Assembly (NCBI GenBank): GCA_019424905.1
Contig: JAHYYP010000006.1
Span: forward strand, 1-64,000
Origin: Collinsella sp.
Lineage (GTDB): Bacteria; Actinomycetota; Coriobacteriia; Coriobacteriales; Coriobacteriaceae
Length of the DNA stretch: 64,000 nt
Direction of reading: 5' to 3'
In this document: one piece after another, positions 1-8,800 of the stretch
How the letters are laid out: each line of letters starts with the position of its first letter
How positions within the stretch are numbered: the first letter of the stretch is position 1
Translations under genes and position numbers: made by a program
The notes under the pieces: model-generated
Database searches by the model: none
What the model was told of the DNA's origin: nothing
What the model saw: only the letters and a program-made list of their open reading frames with translations

Positions 1-764
1 CCGTTGAGCAACACATTGGGATTGAGCAGACGCAGGTAGTCGCTCGTGCCGTTGGGATAGTTGAACCATTGGCGGATCTGCGCGCCCGTATCTCCCATAA
101 AGAGGCCGGGCAGCGAGGCGATAAGCGTGGGCGCCCAGGCAATCATGAGCACAAGAAACGGCCCGACAAAGGGATGGACCGAGAGCACGGCGTGGGCAAC
201 ACGCCACACGCGGCCAAAGTGGGTCTCCGAAAACGGAATGCGGCGGGAGCTCAACCAATCCAAAAACTCAAAAGCCAGATAGAAGGCCACAATCGCCAGA
301 AGCATCCAGCCCGCGCCGCCAATCCAGGCGCAGATAACGCGTGCCTTGTCGCCCAGCACAATCTCTGCCGAATCGGCAAGGTCGTAGCTACGGCCGAACA
401 CCATGCAAACGGCAAAGAACAGCGATGGCAGCACGACCGACGGGCGCCAAGCGTCACCGCGGCCAAAGAACACATAGCGAAACGGCAGCGTGAGCAAGCA
501 GGCAAGCGCGAGCAGCATCACTGCGTCGGTATGGCCGGCAAACGAGAGAAGTACCTCGTAGCACACGTAGAGCGTGCCCGTCGCCTTGGGGTCGATCGCC
601 AGGACCGCGTTGCTCGACACCGGGGCGGGATCGATGGAAAACGCCGTGGTCGCCAGCAGGGCGAGCAAAAATGCGATGAGCGTCTGTTTGGCGGGATAGC
701 GCTTAAACCAAACGATGCGGGCGGCGTCGCGCGCAGCCGTTGCGGAGAGGTCGGAATCCTTCAC
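1..764 (-). CDS. DUF6020-like polytopic membrane protein, partial
   Basis: Only the N-terminal ~254 residues are in the window; the frame stays open to the left edge. I read it from the reverse complement: a short charged N-terminus, then hydrophobic membrane segments and the motif GDTGAQIRQWFNYPNGT near residue 225. The GDTGAQI loop recalls the DUF6020 membrane proteins of Coriobacteriia and bifidobacteria, whose function is unproven (inference from memory of the family, no search run). No ATG is available near the 5' end; the chosen start is GTG at 764 with GAAAGG upstream. The gene lies immediately downstream (in transcription direction) of a CCTGTCCC-type hairpin and of lgt, so it probably has its own promoter. 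Confidence 0.62.
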   Translation of the reverse strand, partial: MKDSDLSATAARDAARIVWFKRYPAKQTLIAFLLALLATTAFSIDPAPVSSNAVLAIDPKATGTLYVCYEVLLSFAGHTDAVMLLALACLLTLPFRYVFFGRGDAWRPSVVLPSLFFAVCMVFGRSYDLADSAEIVLGDKARVICAWIGGAGWMLLAIVAFYLAFEFLDWLSSRRIPFSETHFGRVWRVAHAVLSVHPFVGPFLVLMIAWAPTLIASLPGLFMGDTGAQIRQWFNYPNGTSDYLRLLNPNVLLN

Positions 765-785
765 AGTCCGAATAGCCTTTCTAGA

Positions 786-833
786 AACCTGCCAAAAAGG
801 GACAGGTTTATTTTGGCAGGTTTTATCTGGGGA
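786..833 (-). repeat. CCTGTCCC-loop palindrome, copy 1
   Basis: Stem-loop with arms AACCTGCCAAAA and TTTTTGGCAGGTT around a 12-nt loop that contains CCTGTCCC, here in minus orientation. The same element occurs at 26531, 41624, 42831, 48842 and 52413. It separates lgt from the DUF6020 gene. Confidence 0.85.
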
Positions 834-867
834 AACGTTACGGTTCTGTCATCGTTGCCCGGCAAAA

Positions 868-900
868 CCACCACAAAGGTGCCTGTCCCCTTTGTGGTGG
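868..900 (-). terminator. lgt terminator, hairpin with CCTGTCCC loop
   Basis: Perfect 12-bp arms CCACCACAAAGG and CCTTTGTGGTGG (868-879, 889-900); on the minus strand the stem is followed by TTTTG. The loop shares CCTGTCC with the dispersed palindrome 40 bp away although the stem sequence is different. Confidence 0.75.
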
Positions 901-910
901 CATGTGGTGG

Positions 911-1732
911 CTAGGCGTCGAGGTAGATGCGCTGGGGGCGATTGCGGTGTCGGGCGAAGATGATGAGCGCCAGTCCTGCGATTACGAGCGGCAGGCTCAG
1001 CAGCTGACCCATGGTGATGACGCCGCCCAGCAGATAGCCCAGCTGGGCATCGGGCACGCGCACAAACTCAATGAGGAAGCGGACGATGCCGTAACCCATC
1101 ACAAACACGCCCATAAACGTGCCCTGGGGCAGCAGCGGTTTTTTGCGGCTGAGCACCTGCAAGATGCAAAAGAGCACAATGCCCTCTAGGAATGCCTCGT
1201 AGAGCTGGGAGGGATGGCGCGGCATATCGCCCGCGGCGCCGCCGAAGATCACGCCCCAGGGCAAATCGGTCGGCTTGCCCCACAGCTCGCCGTTGACAAA
1301 GTTGGCGCAGCGCCCCAGGCACAGGGCCAGCGGAGCACCGATAACGGCAAGGTCGCCGATAGTCCAGGCATCGAGCTTGTACATACGGCACACGAGCACG
1401 CCACCGATGATGCCGCCCACCAGGCCGCCGTGGAAACTCATGCCGCCTTCGTTGGTGGCGAAGATCTCGAGCGGATGCGCCCAGTAGTAGCCATCACCGT
1501 AAAAGATGACGTAGAACAGGCGGGCGCCAATGATAAGGCCAAAGACCACACCGACCACGACGCTCGTCAGGTCGTCGACCGTAATGTCGAAACCCCAGCG
1601 ACGCTGCGTGCGATACATGACGACCGCCGTGAGCAGAGCGCCGACCACGTAGGCCAAGCCGTACCAGTAGATGGTGATGGGCCCCGCCGAAATCGCGACG
1701 GGATCAAGCATATGGTAGAGGTCGTTGAGCAT
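911..1732 (-). CDS. lgt: Prolipoprotein diacylglyceryl transferase
   Basis: Transfers diacylglycerol from phosphatidylglycerol to the lipobox cysteine of prolipoproteins, the first step of lipoprotein maturation at the cytoplasmic membrane. The 273-residue protein is polytopic and shows the family signatures: SFHGGLVGG (His101), LGRCANFVNGELWG (Arg141, Glu149) and RHPSQLYEA, at almost the same numbering as the E. coli enzyme. The start was set at the ATG at 1732 because GGGAGCAAGGGG lies just upstream; an in-frame upstream GTG-type start would add 20 unconserved residues. A real substrate is in the window: the substrate-binding lipoprotein at 26691. Downstream there is a strong terminator at 868-900. 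Confidence 0.96.
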   Translation of the reverse strand: MLNDLYHMLDPVAISAGPITIYWYGLAYVVGALLTAVVMYRTQRRWGFDITVDDLTSVVVGVVFGLIIGARLFYVIFYGDGYYWAHPLEIFATNEGGMSFHGGLVGGIIGGVLVCRMYKLDAWTIGDLAVIGAPLALCLGRCANFVNGELWGKPTDLPWGVIFGGAAGDMPRHPSQLYEAFLEGIVLFCILQVLSRKKPLLPQGTFMGVFVMGYGIVRFLIEFVRVPDAQLGYLLGGVITMGQLLSLPLVIAGLALIIFARHRNRPQRIYLDA

Positions 1733-1756
1733 ATCGGTCCCCTTGCTCCCTACATA

Positions 1757-1797
1757 CAAATGCGGCCGCGGGCCTTGCGCTCGCAGCCGCATATTTG
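1757..1797. repeat. Hairpin between nfu-like gene and lgt
   Basis: Arms CAAATGCGGC and GCCGCATATTTG with one bulge, in the leader of lgt and downstream of the Nfu gene. No T-run follows on the minus strand, so a leader structure or weak terminator is possible. Confidence 0.5.
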
Positions 1798-1841
1798 GGC
1801 GTGACGTCTATGCGGAGCACATCGCCCGCAGCTTTCGCATC

Positions 1842-2120
1842 TTAGAACGGCGCATACTCGTCGTACAGGTCCTCGGTCTCGCCGGAGGCATTGACCTGCT
1901 CGACACGGGTAACGCCGGGTACGTGCTCCTTGAGGATACGCTCGATACCCATGGACAGGGTCAGTGCGCTCATAGGGCAGCCGGCGCAGGCACCCTGAAG
2001 CTCAAGCTGGACGACGCCCTCGTCGTCGACGCCCACATACTCCATATCGCCGCCGTCAGCCTGCAGGTTGGGGCGGATCTCCTCAAGAACCTTCTTAAGC
2101 AGCTCTTCGTTAACAGCCAC
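1842..2120 (-). CDS. NifU C-terminal domain (Nfu-type) iron-sulfur scaffold
   Basis: A 92-residue stand-alone Nfu domain. It carries the CAGC motif (Cys45, Cys48) that holds a transient [4Fe-4S] cluster for delivery to apo-proteins in the cytoplasm; ADGGD near residue 21 and the following beta strands are also typical. Length matches single-domain Nfu proteins. The ATG at 2120 follows GAAAGGAGCCCC, a good ribosome binding site. It sits between dCMP deaminase and lgt on the same strand, a housekeeping context. Clients are not identifiable from the sequence, though several Fe-S enzymes (radical SAM genes, dehydratase activase) occur in the window. Confidence 0.93.
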   Translation of the reverse strand: MAVNEELLKKVLEEIRPNLQADGGDMEYVGVDDEGVVQLELQGACAGCPMSALTLSMGIERILKEHVPGVTRVEQVNASGETEDLYDEYAPF

Positions 2121-2296
2121 AGGGGCTCCTTTCTCACAATAACGCGGGCGCGCCCGCGGACAGAGCTATGTTACTACAGCCATGTACCCGCTCACGAGCC
2201 GTCCATGCGCGCGGACACGACTTTCACGAGCAGTCAATTTGGGACGGGGCTTTTTTAGCTGCTTTTGCCGACGCCCGGCGCTAGCACACGCTGCCG

Positions 2297-2821
2297 CTAC
2301 TGCTGAGTTTGTTCCCCGGTGCCGATGTGGACATCGACGATGACCTGGCGGTAGCTGATGCCGCAGGAGTCGAGAATGCGGCGACTGATGCGGCCGTCGT
2401 CGGTGTCGGCGTACTTATTGTCCAGGTAGACAACCTCGCCCACGCCCACCTGCGCCAGGATCTTGGCGCAGTCATGGCACGGGAACAGCGTGACGTAGAC
2501 CGTGGAACCCTCAAGGTCTTTGAGCGAGCCGCGGTAGTTGAGCACGGCGTTGGCCTCGGCATGGACTACGTAGTTGTGCTTGTCCTGTAGCGGGTCATCG
2601 CTCGTGCCCCACGGGAAAAAGTCGTCGTTGAGTGCCGAGGGCGTACCGTTGTAGCCCACCGAAAGGATGCGGTGGTTGGTGCTGGCGATGCACGCGCCTA
2701 CCTGCGTATTGGGATCCTTGCTGCGGCGCTGCGCGGCGATGGCTACGCTCATAAAGAACTCGTCCCAGCTAATAACGTCGCGGCGCTTGCCCGACGCGGT
2801 TTGATGAAGATCGTCCGACAT
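2297..2821 (-). CDS. Deoxycytidylate (dCMP) deaminase family protein
   Basis: 174 residues. Zinc-dependent deaminase of the ComEB/dCMP deaminase family, converting dCMP to dUMP as a source of dTMP precursor. Visible motifs: VVHAEANAV (His88 zinc ligand, Glu90 proton shuttle) and PCHDCAK (Cys115, Cys118 zinc ligands), plus the N-terminal SWDEFFMSVAI typical of this family. The start is the ATG at 2821 preceded by GGAGGTG; a longer in-frame version would add 27 residues with no homology. Located between coaX and the nfu gene on the same strand. Confidence 0.92.
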   Translation of the reverse strand: MSDDLHQTASGKRRDVISWDEFFMSVAIAAQRRSKDPNTQVGACIASTNHRILSVGYNGTPSALNDDFFPWGTSDDPLQDKHNYVVHAEANAVLNYRGSLKDLEGSTVYVTLFPCHDCAKILAQVGVGEVVYLDNKYADTDDGRISRRILDSCGISYRQVIVDVHIGTGEQTQQ

Positions 2822-2904
2822 GGCAGACACCTCCGAAATCGCAATAGTTTGACACATTGTAGCAGGTGAAAGGTGGAGACGTTTTTGTCCCACCGCCCCC
2901 ATCG

Positions 2905-3756
2905 CTACGCGCGACGGGGCTTTTGATTGATGTGGTAGAGCTCGGCCAGGCCGCGAAGCGTCAACGCGTCATCGACCGTCAGGCTGTGGCCGACCAACGC
3001 CGCGAGCGCCTCGGCATCGTCGCCGGTGATGACGATGGGCACGCTGCCCTCCCCCGCCGCCTTGGTCGCGCGCATCTCGGCAAGCACCATGTCGAGCATG
3101 CCGTCGATACGGGCCACCTCGCCCAAGACCACGCCCGAGCGCATGGCCTCGCGCGTGTTGCGACCGATCACATGTGTGGGTGCCGAGGGCTCGACCTGCG
3201 GCAGGCGCGCCGCAGCGGCCGAAAGCGAGCGGGCGCCAAGTGCCAGACCCGGCGCGATGACGCCGCCGACAAAGGTTCCGCGCGCATCGATGACCTCGAT
3301 ATTGGTCGTAGTGCCCAGGTCGATCACGATGCACGGCGAGCCGTAGACGGCACGGGTCGCCACGGCATCGGCGATGCGGTCGGGGCCGATCTCGGCCGGA
3401 TCGTCGTAGTGCACGGGCATGCCGGTCTTAAGTCCCGGCCCCACGGTGAGCACGCGCCCCGTGCAGGTGCGGGAAAGCGCCGCCTTCCACGGGCGCTCGA
3501 GCGCCGGGACCACGCAGCTCAGCACGGCCGCGGCGGGTACGAGCACACCCGGCATGCCCGCATCGGCCGCCAGTGCGGCCATGACCTGCACGAGACGCAT
3601 GCGCGCCTCGTCTGCTGTGATGCTCGACGGCGTGGTGATCTCGCACGTCGCAAGCGGACATTCCTGCGCCGCGGCCGAATCCTCTGCAAACAGGCCAAAG
3701 CGAATGAACGTGTTGCCCACGTCGACCGTCAATATATATGCGCACCCATTAAGCAT
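2905..3756 (-). CDS. coaX: Type III pantothenate kinase
   Basis: ATP-dependent phosphorylation of pantothenate, first step of coenzyme A synthesis; type III enzymes are ASKHA-fold and not feedback-inhibited by CoA. The 283-residue protein begins with VDVGNTFIRFG (Asp12 in the phosphate-1 motif), has DLGTTTNIEV (phosphate-2) and GGVIAPG, and ends with the GDDAEALA region. The start at 3756 was chosen because AAAGGAG precedes it and the upstream frame is unconserved. It is the first gene of the minus-strand housekeeping block and faces divergently away from the OPT transporter; the 208-bp gap holds both promoters, with a TATACT at 3849 for the plus side. Confidence 0.95.
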   Translation of the reverse strand: MLNGCAYILTVDVGNTFIRFGLFAEDSAAAQECPLATCEITTPSSITADEARMRLVQVMAALAADAGMPGVLVPAAAVLSCVVPALERPWKAALSRTCTGRVLTVGPGLKTGMPVHYDDPAEIGPDRIADAVATRAVYGSPCIVIDLGTTTNIEVIDARGTFVGGVIAPGLALGARSLSAAAARLPQVEPSAPTHVIGRNTREAMRSGVVLGEVARIDGMLDMVLAEMRATKAAGEGSVPIVITGDDAEALAALVGHSLTVDDALTLRGLAELYHINQKPRRA

Positions 3757-3964
3757 CGTCGGCGCTCCTTTCGTCTGCCCAGCAGTATATCCCTCCGGCA
3801 AACAGGGGTAGCTAAAATAGCCCCGTCCCAAAATGACTAGCTTGCGGCTATACTGGTGCGCGGTCGCGCGCGAGCTCACGCGGCGGCCCTTGGTAACCCG
3901 ACTTCCCGCGCCGTATCCGTAGCGGCGCTCCCGGGGGAAGCGGATATACGCAAAGGAGTTCTAT

Positions 3965-5668
3965 ATGAGCAATCCCTCGAACCGTACCTCGATGCGCGGT
4001 CAACTCACGCTGCGCGGCGTCGTCATCGGCGTCCTTGGCTGCGTGATCATCACGGCAAGCTCGGCCTATACCGCCCTCAAGATGGGCGCACTCCCCTGGC
4101 CGATCATTTTCGCTGCCGTCATTTCGCTGTTCTTCCTGAAGCTCATGGGCAACGCCAGCCTCAACGAGGCCAACGTCACCCACACCATCATGTCCGCGGG
4201 CGCCATGGTCGCCGGCGGCCTGGCGTTTACCATCCCGGGCGCCTGGATGCTGGGCTATGCCGACCAGATCAGCTGGCTCGACATGTTTATCGTGGCGCTC
4301 GCCGGCACCATCTTGGGCCTTCTGGCGACAGCGCTCATCCACCGTCACTTTATCGTGGACGCCGCGCTGGAGTTCCCCACCGGCAACGCCGCAGCTCAGA
4401 CCCTGCGCGCCACCGAGGCCGGCGGCAAGACCGGCAAGCAGCTCTTTGGCTCCATGGCCATCGCAGGCATCTACAGCGTGCTGCGCGACGCTCTGGGCGT
4501 GGTGCCCAGCATGCTGTGTACGCTCAATATCCCCGGCGTGACCTTTGCCATCTACAACTCGCCCATGTTGCTGTCCATCGGCTTTTTGGTGGGCTTCGCC
4601 CCCGTCGCCTTCTGGTTTGCCGGCGCGCTGCTGGGCAACTTTGGCATCATCGTTGGCGGCACCGCTGCCGGCCTGTTCGATATTGTGACCGCGCAGGGTA
4701 TCGTCAAGTCCCTCGGTATGGGCCTTATGATGGGCTTTGGAGTCGCCGTCGTCCTTAAGGACATCCTGCCGCAGGTCGCCGGTATCGTCCGCGGTCTTGC
4801 AGCCGACAGCTCCACCGACACCGACGAGCAGTCGCTCATCTCGGGCTCGCTTAAGCTCGACGCCGGCGTCATCGGCCTGGGCACCGCAGCCATCGCCGTG
4901 ATCGTTGCCATCGCGCTCGACCTCGGCCCCGTTCCGGCCGTCATCGTCACGCTGTTCACCTTTGTCACCACCATTATGAGCGCTCAGAGCTGCGGCCAGA
5001 CGGGTATCGATCCCATGGAGATCTTTGGCCTCATCGTCATGCTCATCGTGGCAGCTTTCGCGCAGCTCGCGCAGGTCAAGCTGTTCTTTATCGCCGGCAT
5101 CGTGGCCGTGGCGTGCGGCCTTGCGGGCGACGTCATGAACGACTTTAAGGCCGGAGCCGTACTGGGTACCAACCCGCGCGCACAGTGGGTCGGCCAGGCC
5201 ATTGGCGGCATCGTGGGCGCCCTGGTCGCTGCCGCTGTCATGGTCGCGCTCGTCACCGCCTATGGTCCGGACGCCTTCGGCCCCGACAAGAGCTTTGTGG
5301 CCGCGCAGGCAAGCGTGGTCGCCACCATGGTCTCGGGTATCCCGAGCGTGCCGTGGTTCGCAGGCGGCTTTATCGCCGGCATCGTCATGTACTGGCTCGG
5401 CATTCCGGCCATGATGATCGGCCTGGGCGTGTACCTGCCGTTCTACATGTCACTCACGGCATTCCTGGGCTCCTGCGTCAAGCTCGCCTACGACAAGTGG
5501 TCCGCCCACCGCGACGCCACCGCTGGTCTTTCTGACGAGGAGAGGGCTGCCAAGGACGCCGCCTTCCAGGAGCAGGGCCTGGTTGTCGCCAGCGGCCTGC
5601 TCGGCGGCGAGTCCATCGTCGGCGTTATCCTGGCATTTGTCTCCGTGGGCTTAAGCCTGCTGGGCTAA
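3965..5668 (+). CDS. OPT family oligopeptide transporter
   Basis: A 567-residue integral membrane protein with about 14-15 hydrophobic segments. Its opening membrane segment, the VTHTIMSAG region, EFPTGNAAAQTLRA and the glycine-rich segment around residue 220 fit the OPT/YSL oligopeptide transporter family (bacterial branch), which imports small peptides with protons. Length is normal for bacterial members. AAAGGAGTTCTAT gives a strong ribosome binding site for the ATG. A Rho-independent terminator follows at 5711. The actual substrate cannot be read from sequence; amino-acid scavenging fits a gut anaerobe. Confidence 0.9.
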   Translation: MSNPSNRTSMRGQLTLRGVVIGVLGCVIITASSAYTALKMGALPWPIIFAAVISLFFLKLMGNASLNEANVTHTIMSAGAMVAGGLAFTIPGAWMLGYADQISWLDMFIVALAGTILGLLATALIHRHFIVDAALEFPTGNAAAQTLRATEAGGKTGKQLFGSMAIAGIYSVLRDALGVVPSMLCTLNIPGVTFAIYNSPMLLSIGFLVGFAPVAFWFAGALLGNFGIIVGGTAAGLFDIVTAQGIVKSLGMGLMMGFGVAVVLKDILPQVAGIVRGLAADSSTDTDEQSLISGSLKLDAGVIGLGTAAIAVIVAIALDLGPVPAVIVTLFTFVTTIMSAQSCGQTGIDPMEIFGLIVMLIVAAFAQLAQVKLFFIAGIVAVACGLAGDVMNDFKAGAVLGTNPRAQWVGQAIGGIVGALVAAAVMVALVTAYGPDAFGPDKSFVAAQASVVATMVSGIPSVPWFAGGFIAGIVMYWLGIPAMMIGLGVYLPFYMSLTAFLGSCVKLAYDKWSAHRDATAGLSDEERAAKDAAFQEQGLVVASGLLGGESIVGVILAFVSVGLSLLG

Positions 5669-5710
5669 GTCGAGCAGCTGCTCGACAGCAACCATATTGC
5701 CTACGGCTTG

Positions 5711-5749
5711 CCCGGTCGGTAGCTTTTGCGGCTGCTGACCGGGCTTTTT
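5711..5749 (+). terminator. OPT gene terminator
   Basis: Arms CCCGGTC (5711-5717) and GACCGGG (5737-5743) followed by CTTTTTG. Confidence 0.8.
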
Positions 5750-5765
5750 GAAATCGAAACAAAGA

Positions 5766-5802
5766 AAGGCCGGCGCGCTGCGTTTAACAGCGCGCCGGCC
5801 TT
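5766..5802 (-). terminator. Terminator of the surface protein gene
   Basis: Perfect 15-bp arms AAGGCCGGCGCGCTG / CAGCGCGCCGGCCTT around a 7-nt loop; on the minus strand it is followed by TCTTTG. It ends the 3.5-kb gene that starts at 9391. Confidence 0.78.
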
Positions 5803-5869
5803 ATCGGTTAAGCTATCGAAGCGTTCCTGCTATGAACCGAAGTTCGTTGCAGAAACTACGCTCGAAACG

Positions 5870-8800
5870 CTACATCTGCTTGCGACGACGATCGCTCAGC
5901 GTCACACCAGCGGCCACGAGGGTGATACCGCCGATGACGAACACCTCGCCCGCAAGAGCGGAATTGTCGCCAGTCTGGGCGAGCGCGGCAGGCGCAGCCT
6001 GTTTCTTGGCAACGGGGGCCTTTGCGGCGGCCTGCGTAACCTGGGGCTTGGCCTGAGGCTTGCTCTGCGGCTCGGCCTTGGGATGATACTTGTCGTACTC
6101 GGCCTGCGCGGCAGCCAGGGCATCCTTGGCATCTCCGAGCTCGGCCAGTGCGGCGGCATAGGCGTCGTTGGCATCGGACAGCTTGGCATCGGCATCGCTC
6201 AGAGCAGTCTTGAGGCCAGCGGCGGCATCGACGGCGGCCTTATAGCGAGCGTAGGCAGCGTTCAGCTTGACCAGCTTCTCGTTGCCCGTCGTGCCCGCGG
6301 CAAGGGATGCCTTGTGGTCGACAGCCTCAAGATCGGCCTTGAGTGCCTCATCGTTGGCAAGCTCGGCCTTGGCCTTGAAGATATCGAGGTTCGCATCGAC
6401 GACGGCTTCGTTGGCGGCCTCGAGCTGCTTCTGGGCATCGGCGACACCGGCGACGGCAGCGTCATAGGCGGCCTTGGCGTCGTCGACCGCCTTCTGGGCA
6501 CCGGCGAAGCGCTCGAAGGCCTTGTTTGCGGTGGCAAGCTCGTCCTCGGCGGCCTTGGCCTTCGCCTGTGCGTCGGACAGGGTCTGCGTCTTGGCGGCAA
6601 CTGCCTGCTTGGCGCCCGAAAGAGCGGTCGCGGCGTGCACATCTGCGGCCTGAGCCTTGTCAACGCCAGCCTGGGCAGTGTCGTCGGCCTTCTTGGCATC
6701 GTCAAGCGTGCCCTGCTTGTTCGCAAGATCCGTCTTGGCGGCATCGCACTTGGCGGCAAGGTCCTTGACCGAAGCGGTAGCGTTGTCATACGCCTCTTTG
6801 GCCTGATCGGACTTTACCTTGGCAGCATCGCGGGCGCTGCGAGCCTTCGCCTTTTGAGCAGCGGCATCGGTTGCCTTTGCCTTGCCGTCAGCAAGCGTGA
6901 CGTTTGCCTTATCGAGAGCTGCCTGGGCAGTAGCGGCCTCGCCCTTGGCGGCGTTGAGCTTGGTCTTGGGCGTCTTGACGTCGATACCCTTGAGTTTGGC
7001 TTCGGCGGCGGTGTAGGCGGACTTGGCGGCAGCAGTAGCGGACTGAGCCTTCTCGTACTCGCCCTTGGCGGTGTTCATGTTCACATCGGCTGCGGTGAAA
7101 GCGTCCTGGGCGGCATCCTGCCCGTTTACAGCTGCGAAGTAAGCTTCCCTAGTAGTTCCAAAGTTCTTCTGCGCCTCGGCGAGCTTGCCCTGAAGCTCCT
7201 TGAGTTGCGCCTTCTGCGCCTGCGTGCCGCCAGCGTTATAGGCAGAATCGATGTAGTCGTTGACGAGCTTCTTGAACTCGGAAACAGTGAAATCAGCCTG
7301 AGTGTCATCAGCGCTGTAATCGAATATGGTTACCTCGGAATCGGTGTTCTTACCGCTACCGGTCGCGATGCCGATAGCCACCGTAGCGGAATCGATAATG
7401 TTGAGATAGTGCCCGCAGGCGTCTCCTCTTTGATTGCCATTCTTATCTTTTGTACCGTGGTACACATCGTAATAGTTTTGGTAGATATAGTACGAATCAT
7501 AGCGATGAGCCATGAGATCTTTGCCGGCCTCGCTATCCACACCGTACTTTTTAATCCAATTCTCGTAATTAACCTTCTCCTGAGTGTAGAGACCGGTGTA
7601 GGGCCAGCCCAGGGTATCCTCGGTCTCACCACCGGTATATGCACCGCCACCACCTGCGAGATTCTCAGCATTATCGAAGTAACAGTTCGAGTGATCCCAA
7701 ATATTCGATGAATATGAGGCGTTGAGTGCAGCTGCTGCGGTCATGCGGAGGCTGACGCTGAGCGCCGACTGACCGTTCGCCTTGCGGAGGTTGTTCTGGG
7801 TGTCGAGATATGTCAGGGCGTTGCGCAGCTGTTCCAAGGAAAGCGGATTGGTGTCGCGAGACATGTCCTGATCGACGTAATCGTCATACCACTCGGCTTT
7901 GTCGTCAGCGCCGGTGAGTGTAGCCATTGCGTCCTTGGCGTTCGATTTCTGCATAGCCGTGAAATCGCTGCTGTTGCTGATGTAGGCCATAAAGCCGAGC
8001 ATGCCCTTATTGATGACTTCCTGGTCAACGGTCATGTTGGACTTGAGGTCAGCAATCTGCTGCTCAAGAGCCTCAACCTGGACATTAGCAGCGTCATAAG
8101 CCTTTTCCGCGGCGTTCGAAGCAGCGCAGGCTGCCTCCCACTCACTGCGCTTCTGCTTGCGAACTTCGACAAGCTTATCGTACGCGGTCTTCTTGTCGGC
8201 CTCGGTCTGCTGGGCCTGCTCGTATGCCGTCTTCGCGGCGTCACGCTTACTGGCCGCGTCCTTGTACTCCTTGTTTGCCGCATCGTATGCAGACTGGGCA
8301 GATGCTACAGCAGCGTTGGCGGCGTTGGCCTTCTCCTGCGCGGCAGCGACGGCAGCCTGGGCGGCCTGCAGATTTGTCTGTGCGGTGGCGTCGGCATCCG
8401 TCGCGGCATTGAGCTCCGCCTGCGCGGTCTTGAGCTCACCAGCAGCAGCTTTCTTGGCGGCCTCAAGCGCACTCAGGTCAACACCCGTACCCGAGACGGC
8501 AGCATCGAGCGCGGCCTGCGCCTGGTTGAACTTCTGCTGGGCGTTATCGCGCGCGGTGGTTGCGGCTGCGAGAGCAGCGGCAGTCTCCTGCTTCTTGGCC
8601 TGGGCAGTCGTCAAAGCTGCCTCGGTATTCTGCTTTTCCTGCTGGGCGCTGGCCTCGGCAGCCTTGGCCTGGTCCAGATTGTCCTGTGCAGTAGTAACGG
8701 CCTTATTGGCGTCATCGAGCTTTGCCCGCGCGTCCTCGACGGCCTTCTTGGCGGCCTCGTACTCGTCCATACCCATGGCCTCGAGCTTGGCCTGGGCATC

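Noticed and set aside
69..914. Plus-strand frame of ~280 codons over the DUF6020 gene and lgt border
   Set aside because: Crosses a terminator and two palindromes; composition typical of antisense; the minus strand holds a recognisable protein.
3757..3964. T-box or riboswitch in front of the OPT gene
   Set aside because: No conserved core could be recognised in 200 bp of GC-rich DNA.
5726..7711. A ~660-codon plus-strand frame opposite the surface protein
   Set aside because: Translation is a repetitive Gly/Leu sequence mirroring the Ala/Lys repeats of the real gene.
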